From Faecenecus sp036648855 (GTDB lineage Bacteria > Bacillota_I > Bacilli_A > RF39 > UBA660): 64,000 nucleotides of DNA. Position 1 is the first letter of the stretch. Every line of letters begins with the position of its first letter. The translations under genes were made by a program, and so were the position numbers. Location of the stretch: the NCBI GenBank assembly GCA_036648855.1, contig JAVWCU010000002.1:3194-67193 (forward strand), given 5' to 3'. Below the pieces are notes generated by a model that had not been told where the DNA came from, made no database searches, and worked only from the letters and a program-made list of their open reading frames with translations. Shown here piece after piece: positions 59,065 through 64,000 of this stretch.

Positions 59065-60624
59065 ATGAAAGAAAAGTATTATATTTCAACGGCAATAGCT
59101 TATACTTCGGGTAAACCTCATATAGGAAATACATATGAGATAGTACTAGCTGATGCAATAGCTAGATATAAAAGAATTAAGGGGTATGATGTTTATTTTC
59201 AAACTGGAACAGATGAACATGGAGAGAAAATAGAAATTAAGGCAAGGGAAAATAATGTGTCACCACAGGAATATGTGGATGGGGTAGCTGCGGAAATTAA
59301 AGCTATTTGGGATATTATGAATACTAGCTATGATAGATTTATAAGAACAACTGATAAAAATCATGAGAAGCAAGTGCAAAAGATATTTAAAAAATTATAT
59401 GAGCAAGATGATATTTATAAAGGAACATATGAGGGCTTATATTGTACTCCTTGCGAATCTTTTTTTACTGAGAATCAATTAGTTGATGGAAAGTGTCCTG
59501 ATTGTGGAAGAGCAGTTAAACAAGCAAAGGAGGAAGCTTATTTTTTTAGATTATCAAAATATCAAGATAGATTAATGGAGCATATAAAATTACATCCAGA
59601 ATTCATTCAGCCGGAATCACGTAAAAAGGAAATGATAAATAATTTTTTAAAGCCGGGATTACAAGATTTATGTGTGTCTAGGACCTCGTTTACTTGGGGA
59701 ATACCTGTTGATTTTGATCCAAAACATGTGGTTTATGTTTGGATTGATGCATTAACTAATTATATTACTAATATTGGATATGATGTTGATGGCAGTAGTC
59801 TTGAGTATAAGAAGTATTGGCCAGCGGATTTACATTTGATTGGTAAGGACATAATTAGGTTTCATACAATTTATTGGCCTATAATTTTGATGGCCTTAGG
59901 GGAAGAATTACCTAAACAAGTATTTGGACATCCATGGATGTTATTTGGCAGTGATAAGATGAGCAAGAGTAAGGGAAATGTAATATATGCAGATGATTTA
60001 GTTAAACTTTTTGGAGTAGATGCAATCAGATATTATGTTCTTCATGAAATGCCTTTTGCTAATGATGGGAATATTACTTATGATTTAGTTATAGAAAGAA
60101 TAAATAGTGATTTAGCAAATATATTAGGTAATTTAGTTAATAGAACTATTTCTATGGCTCAAAAATATTTTGAAGGAAGGGTTAGAAATACTAATGTATA
60201 TACTAGCTTAGATAAAAGCTTGCTATTAGAAGTAGGAGAGTTAGCTAAAAAAGTTGATGATAAAATGGATTCATTAGAGGTTGGAGCAGCAATTGAGGAG
60301 ATTTTTCAGGTTTTGCGTAAAAGTAATAAATATATTGATGAAACAATGCCATGGATTTTAGCTAAAGATGAAACTGAAAAAGGACGTTTAGAAACGGTTA
60401 TTTATAATTTGCTTGAGACTATAAGAGTGTGTGCAACACTATTAAGACCATATTTACCAGACACAGCAATAAAAATATTAAATCAGTTGGGAACTAATGA
60501 TGAAGATATGGAATTTAAACAGGATTTGATTTATTGTGTTAATGATCCAGAACCTTTATTCCAAAGAATAGATAAAATTAAAAAAATGGAGGAAATAAAT
60601 ACGTTTTTGTCTAATAAAATGTAA
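59065..60624 (+). CDS. metG: Methionyl-tRNA synthetase
   Basis: A 519-residue class I synthetase; the ATG at 59065 follows TTAGGAGG. The HIGH motif reads HIGN (residues 19-22), a zinc module with CTPCESFF and CPDCGR lies near 124-147, and KMSKSKGN near 295-302 is intact. It ends soon after the anticodon-binding helical domain, so the C-terminal EMAP/Trbp111-like tRNA-binding domain present in B. subtilis MetS is missing. It is controlled by the upstream T-box. tatD follows, as in B. subtilis. Confidence 0.96.
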   Translation: MKEKYYISTAIAYTSGKPHIGNTYEIVLADAIARYKRIKGYDVYFQTGTDEHGEKIEIKARENNVSPQEYVDGVAAEIKAIWDIMNTSYDRFIRTTDKNHEKQVQKIFKKLYEQDDIYKGTYEGLYCTPCESFFTENQLVDGKCPDCGRAVKQAKEEAYFFRLSKYQDRLMEHIKLHPEFIQPESRKKEMINNFLKPGLQDLCVSRTSFTWGIPVDFDPKHVVYVWIDALTNYITNIGYDVDGSSLEYKKYWPADLHLIGKDIIRFHTIYWPIILMALGEELPKQVFGHPWMLFGSDKMSKSKGNVIYADDLVKLFGVDAIRYYVLHEMPFANDGNITYDLVIERINSDLANILGNLVNRTISMAQKYFEGRVRNTNVYTSLDKSLLLEVGELAKKVDDKMDSLEVGAAIEEIFQVLRKSNKYIDETMPWILAKDETEKGRLETVIYNLLETIRVCATLLRPYLPDTAIKILNQLGTNDEDMEFKQDLIYCVNDPEPLFQRIDKIKKMEEINTFLSNKM

Positions 60625-60730
60625 AGCAGAAAATTGTTAATGAAAATGTTAACTAAAATGTATGGCTATATGATATAGTGAAGAGGTAGTTTTCCAGGTA
60701 GTAAGTATACTATGAAAGGAAGAGCGAAAA

Positions 60731-60907
60731 ATGAAAAAATTTTTCAAATGCAATGTCAAGGTAATAATTACTAGTTTAGCATTTATATTAGTTATATTAT
60801 TTATGACATCTTTGACTATCACAACTAAGAATATTTTAGATTTTAGTTATTCAATTTTTCTTGTATTAGGCTTTTGCCAGTATTTACTAATAAAAAAAGC
60901 AGATTAG
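60731..60907 (+). CDS. Small membrane protein of 58 residues, unknown
   Basis: Found by reading the metG-tatD gap. ATG at 60731 follows an AAGGAAGAG site and the frame ends at TAG 60905-60907. The product starts MKKFFKCNVKVIITS, has two hydrophobic segments (about 11-30 and 38-53) separated by a short polar turn (TTKNILDFS), and ends LLIKKAD. I know no family for it. The good ribosome site and positive-inside charge pattern make it a plausible real gene, but its shortness leaves doubt. Confidence 0.6.
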   Translation: MKKFFKCNVKVIITSLAFILVILFMTSLTITTKNILDFSYSIFLVLGFCQYLLIKKAD

Positions 60908-61002
60908 TTGGGAATCATAAACAATTTATTTGTTTTTTTTTATGCTATAATAGGATATATTAATAACAAAAAGGTAGGTGGAGTCGAAGTTTTCGGCGGA
61001 TT

Positions 61003-61764
61003 ATGTATACGGATACACATTTTCATATAGATAGTAATGATTGTTCTACATGGAATAGAATAATAGAAAGATCAGAATTAGCAGGAGTTAATAATCTCGT
61101 AGTTAGTGGCTGTGATCAGGTGGGGATTAGTAATGCTTTAGTTTTTAGTCAGGATAAGAAAAACCTTTTTGTAACAATTGGATTTCATCCTGAATATGCA
61201 AATCAGATAAGGGAATCTGATTTAGTTAGTTTGGAAGAAAATTTACAGAATAAAAAGGTGGTAGGAATAGGAGAAATAGGATTAGATTATCATTATGGTA
61301 AGGAAAACAAAGAGAAACAGAAGTGGTTATTTGAAAGACAATTAGAGTTAGCTATAAAATATAATAAGGTAGTTGTGATTCATACGAGAGACGCTATTCA
61401 AGATACATATGATATTTTAAAGAAATATCCTGTAAGAGGGGTAATACATTGTTTTAGTGAAAGTCTAGAAATGGCTGAGTTATTTATCAAGTTAGGCTTT
61501 TTGCTTGGAATAGGTGGGGTTCTAACTTTTAAAAATAGTGGCTTAGTGAAAGTAGTTGAGCATATTTCTCTAGAAAATATTTTGTTAGAAACAGATAGCC
61601 CTTATTTATGCCCTGAACCGTATAGAGGTGATATAAATGGTCCTTGGAATATTCCTTATATTGCAAAGAAAATAGCAGAAATCAAAAAGGTAGATATTAA
61701 TGAGGTAGCTCTTGTTACTACTGATAACGCTAAGAGATTATTTGACTTGTCAATTAAGTTGTGA
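61003..61764 (+). CDS. tatD: TatD-family metal-dependent deoxyribonuclease
   Basis: A 253-residue TIM-barrel hydrolase starting MYTDTHFHIDSND, with the metal ligands THFH (5-8), the GEIGLDYHYG block near 88-97, HTRDA, HCFS and the late ETDSPYL. Members are 3'-5' exonucleases or DNases acting in DNA repair or turnover. The metG-tatD pair mirrors metS-yabD of B. subtilis. The ATG is preceded by GGCGG. An extended -10 TGCTATAAT at 60943-60951 may be its promoter. The promoter for the next gene lies in its last codons. Confidence 0.93.
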   Translation: MYTDTHFHIDSNDCSTWNRIIERSELAGVNNLVVSGCDQVGISNALVFSQDKKNLFVTIGFHPEYANQIRESDLVSLEENLQNKKVVGIGEIGLDYHYGKENKEKQKWLFERQLELAIKYNKVVVIHTRDAIQDTYDILKKYPVRGVIHCFSESLEMAELFIKLGFLLGIGGVLTFKNSGLVKVVEHISLENILLETDSPYLCPEPYRGDINGPWNIPYIAKKIAEIKKVDINEVALVTTDNAKRLFDLSIKL

Positions 61765-61770
61765 TATGAT
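61742..61770 (+). promoter_or_regulatory. Sigma-A-type promoter of the 3D-domain gene
   Basis: TTGACT (61742-61747), 17-base spacer, TATGAT (61765-61770), overlapping the tatD 3' end. Confidence 0.7.
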
Positions 61771-61795
61771 TTTTTCATACTATAGAGGTGAGAAG

Positions 61796-62383
61796 ATGAA
61801 GAAATTTTTATTGGCGATGAGTATGCGTTTTTTGGTTATTTCTTTGTTTGCTATGTTGCTTATAATTATGGCATCTGGAAATAAACATGAAACAGTTATG
61901 GCTTATAATACAAATAGAACTAAATCAGTAGAGGCTATACACATTGTAGAGAAGTATAATAATATTTTAGAAGATACTAGACCTGTTTTAGTTAATAATA
62001 TGAGTGAGGTTGCATTATTTGGATCATCTAAACCAGTAAAATTTATTGGTACGATTACTGGCTATGGTCCTGATTGTGTTGGCTGTGGAGGTAAAGTTGG
62101 TTGTCCACCACGGCAAAATGTTAAAAACGGTAATATTTATTTTCAAGATGCTGATTATGGTAAAATAAGGATTGTGGCAACAGATGCTAGTATTCCATGT
62201 GGCTCTATTATAAAAATTTCTAATCTTAGTATTTCAAAGGAACCTATTATAGCTATTGCCTTAGATAGAGGAAGTGCTATACAAGGTAAAATAATGGATT
62301 TGTTATTTGAGTCTGAACGAGCTACTGAATCTTTTGGTAGACAGTATAATATAGGATTTGAAATAATTAGATGGGGATGGTAG
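61796..62383 (+). CDS. Exported 3D-domain protein (YabE/YocH C-terminal type)
   Basis: A 195-residue protein with a signal peptide or anchor (about 10-32), a short linker and a C-terminal 3D domain. The three Asp of the family are present: VATDASIPCG, IALDRGSAI and KIMDLLF. The fold relates to lytic transglycosylase MltA, and in B. subtilis YabE, next to tatD, has DUF348 and G5 domains before it; those are absent here. A Cys-rich insert (PDCVGCGGKVGC) precedes the core. It is likely a wall hydrolase or resuscitation-type factor. The start ATG at 61796 follows AGAGGTGAG. Confidence 0.88.
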   Translation: MKKFLLAMSMRFLVISLFAMLLIIMASGNKHETVMAYNTNRTKSVEAIHIVEKYNNILEDTRPVLVNNMSEVALFGSSKPVKFIGTITGYGPDCVGCGGKVGCPPRQNVKNGNIYFQDADYGKIRIVATDASIPCGSIIKISNLSISKEPIIAIALDRGSAIQGKIMDLLFESERATESFGRQYNIGFEIIRWGW

Positions 62384-62404
62384 CACTTTAAGTGCTTTTT
62401 TTTT
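62382..62404 (+). terminator. Terminator after the 3D-domain gene
   Basis: Stem AGCAC-TTTAA-GTGCT followed by T9, starting at the stop codon. Confidence 0.85.
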
Positions 62405-62484
62405 GAAATCTTTATATTTGATGTATATTATTTATATTTCTGTAAATAATATAAATAAATTGTGTTAAATATATTTAAATAGTA

Positions 62485-62513
62485 TTGCATTTTTTTATTT
62501 ACTCTGTTAAGAT
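62485..62513 (+). promoter_or_regulatory. Sigma-A-type promoter of the first TasA-like gene
   Basis: TTGCAT (62485-62490), 17-base spacer, TAAGAT (62508-62513), 28 bases before the chosen ATG. Confidence 0.6.
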
Positions 62514-62540
62514 TAATAACATAAGGAGGATATGAAAGTT

Positions 62541-63185
62541 ATGAACAACAATTCAACAAAACAAGTCTTATTGTCAGTATTAGGAGTTGCAATCTTAGTG
62601 GTTGCAGTGGTAGGTGTATCATTTGCATTTTTCACTTACTCACAACAAGGTACTACTGAAAATACAATTACTACGGGTACTTTAGTATTCAAGTATGATG
62701 AAAAAACAAGTGGTATTAATTTAACTAATGCTGTCCCTATTACAGATGCAGAGGGAAAAGCTTTAACTGGAGCAAGTAATGTTTTTGATTTTAGTGTTAC
62801 ATCTACTATCAAAGGTAATACAACTATTTCTTACGAAATTTCAGCTGTGTCTGATGTTGGTAAAATAGAAGCTGCAAAAAGGTTGGATCCTAAGTATGTA
62901 AAAGTACGTTTAAGTTCAATTACAGATGGAACTGCTGTTTCTGGTACAGAATTAAAGTTAGCTTATTTTGATAAGCTTACTGCAGCAACAGATGGAACTT
63001 CTAAGTTATTATACACTGGAACTGCAAATGCAAGTGATACAGCAGTAACTGCTTGGTATCGTTTACAAATGTGGATGGCTGATACTGATTCAGCTAATCA
63101 ACCAACAGTTATGAACGAATCTACAAATGGAAAAGTTTTCACTATTAAAGTTAATGTAAGTGCTAAAGATACTGGAACTAAATAG
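62541..63185 (+). CDS. TasA/camelysin-type secreted protein 1
   Basis: A 214-residue protein with a SipW-type signal region (QVLLSVLGVAILVVAVVGVSFAFFTYS, about 8-34), followed by the typical NTITTGTLVFKYDE start of the mature domain. The remainder is beta-rich, ending with IKVNVSAKDTG. TasA and camelysin form biofilm fibres or are surface metalloproteases; fibre formation here is inferred. I prefer the ATG at 62541, because the one at 62532 is only two bases from AAGGAGG. It has its own promoter and terminator, suggesting high expression. A SipW-like signal peptidase is not in the window. It is a paralogue of the next gene. Confidence 0.8.
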   Translation: MNNNSTKQVLLSVLGVAILVVAVVGVSFAFFTYSQQGTTENTITTGTLVFKYDEKTSGINLTNAVPITDAEGKALTGASNVFDFSVTSTIKGNTTISYEISAVSDVGKIEAAKRLDPKYVKVRLSSITDGTAVSGTELKLAYFDKLTAATDGTSKLLYTGTANASDTAVTAWYRLQMWMADTDSANQPTVMNESTNGKVFTIKVNVSAKDTGTK

Positions 63186-63200
63186 TTTGTAGTTTATGTA

Positions 63201-63235
63201 AATAAGTATTCCAAATAGGAATACTTATTTTTATT
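63201..63235 (+). terminator. Terminator after TasA-like gene 1
   Basis: Stem AATAAGTATTCC/GGAATACTTATT with an AAATA loop (63201-63229), followed by T-rich sequence. Confidence 0.85.
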
Positions 63236-63284
63236 TGTTGGCAAAAACATTAAAATATGATACATTTATATTAAGGTGGTGTCT

Positions 63285-63983
63285 ATGATGAGAATAGAAG
63301 AGGATAAGAGTAAAAAAAATTTAGAGGAAGATCAGTTAATGAACCGTACTAAGAAGAAAAATCGTAATGAAATATATTTATTTCTACTATTAACATTTGT
63401 TTTAATTTCCGGACTAACAACTTTATCATTTGCTTTTTATCGTCAATATTTTGATCCTAATAGTTCTATTAATTCTAACAATACTATTAAAACGGGGGAT
63501 ATTATCTTTGCATATTCAGATAATTCTTCAGAACCTAGTAAGCCAAGTAATGCTATTAGAATAGTTAATGCTATTCCCATATCTGATAATGAAGGTAAAA
63601 ACCAGTTTATATCTGATTCATATTTTGATTTTCAAATTTTAGCTACGTCAGCGGGAAATAATTTAAAATATCAGGTTTTATTAGAAAAACTTGATGGCTC
63701 TACAATAGCTGATAATAATTTAAAAGTTTATGTAACAGAATTACATGGGCAAACAGAAGTTGCAGTTACTGAAACTTTAGCTAATAATATAGTTAAAACT
63801 TATAATCAATATAGTGATAGAACAGTAGATGGGGTAAAGGAAAAGATTTTATTTGAACGAAATGTTAATGCTCCTAATTATCAAATGAAGTATCGTCTTA
63901 GATTTTGGATAAGTAATTTGGCAACAGATTATCAAAATAAGAAATTTTCAGCAAAAGTTAATATTAGTGTTACAGCAAAATAG
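63285..63983 (+). CDS. TasA/camelysin-like protein 2
   Basis: A 232-residue paralogue of the preceding protein. A charged cytoplasmic stretch of about 30 residues (KSKKNLEEDQ, then NRTKKKNRN) precedes the membrane segment YLFLLLTFVLISGLTTLSFAF. The mature part shares NTIKTGDIIFAYSDN, NAIPISDNEGK, the YRLRFWIS block and VNISV with paralogue 1. The start ATG at 63285 follows AAGGTGGTG; another ATG comes directly after. The longer N-terminus suggests it may remain anchored, perhaps as a minor fibre or anchor subunit, in the way TapA serves TasA; that is a guess. Confidence 0.72.
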   Translation: MMRIEEDKSKKNLEEDQLMNRTKKKNRNEIYLFLLLTFVLISGLTTLSFAFYRQYFDPNSSINSNNTIKTGDIIFAYSDNSSEPSKPSNAIRIVNAIPISDNEGKNQFISDSYFDFQILATSAGNNLKYQVLLEKLDGSTIADNNLKVYVTELHGQTEVAVTETLANNIVKTYNQYSDRTVDGVKEKILFERNVNAPNYQMKYRLRFWISNLATDYQNKKFSAKVNISVTAK

Positions 63984-64000
63984 TGTATATTAAATAAACT

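Noticed and set aside
1..64000. tRNA, rRNA, transposase or phage genes
   Set aside because: No cloverleaf-like GC-rich segments with T-arm motifs, no rRNA sequence and no transposase or integrase motifs were seen on either strand.

Overview
The window looks like the replication-origin region of a low-GC, Gram-positive, spore-forming bacterium of the Bacilli type. DNA is visibly AT-rich and Shine-Dalgarno sites are strong (AGGAGG, AGGTGAT). Peptidoglycan and wall genes are present (murA, class A PBP, tagO, mbl), and so are many sporulation genes (spoIIID, spoIIQ-like, spoIIR, gerQ, spoVT, bofA, pbpG-like). Gene order follows Bacillus subtilis closely, but with intervening genes lost. Two N runs (38136-38145 and 46299-46398) show a draft or metagenome assembly, so I give no genus.

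Layout. Position 1-36.6 kb is almost all on the minus strand; 37-64 kb is all on the plus strand. The switch is at dnaA, flanked by DnaA boxes on both sides (oriC). The left arm from the origin outward holds rpmH-rnpA-yidC-jag-mnmE-mnmG-rsmG-noc-soj-parB, mscS-DUF951-abgT-ychF, rpsF-ssb-rpsR-(gdpP-like DHH)-rplI-dnaB, then an M23/G5 peptidase, walJ/yycJ, rlmH and ung. A plus-strand (head-on) group follows at 12.3-15.9 kb (pbpG-like, gerQ, lemA), with pduL inside it on the minus strand. Beyond it is a block matching the B. subtilis ywi-ywl-ywm region: DUF1934, rpoE, prfA, prmC, spoIIR, mntP, fba, murA, an SGNH hydrolase, rpmE, rpiB, DUF1146, spoIIQ-like, spoIIID, mbl, tagO and a LytTR regulator cut by the window edge.

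The right arm holds dnaA-dnaN-comK-recF-gyrB-gyrA, a centromere-like repeat region, then tadA-dnaX-ybaB-recR-bofA-holB-ricT-trmN6-rsmI-pth-mfd, an unknown gene, spoVT, a T-box-controlled metG, a small membrane protein, tatD, a 3D-domain protein and two TasA/camelysin-type secreted proteins.

The most striking signal is non-coding. Between gyrA and tadA a tandem array of about 160-bp units alternates perfect 16-bp parS palindromes (five seen) with perfect Noc-binding palindromes (three seen, plus a decayed one). The same window encodes ParA, ParB and a Noc-like ParB paralogue whose helix-turn-helix residues fit Noc specificity. That protein lacks the N-terminal membrane helix of B. subtilis Noc and carries a long acidic C-terminal extension. 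Two further Noc sites lie outside the array, one inside the dnaX coding sequence. Also unusual: comK sits between dnaN and recF with two Spo0A-box-like repeats upstream, and the GdpP locus is reduced to a stand-alone DHH-DHHA1 protein.

Together the genes cover replication initiation, chromosome segregation, ribosome and tRNA maintenance, wall synthesis and the sporulation programme. No tRNA, rRNA, insertion sequence or CRISPR array was seen.
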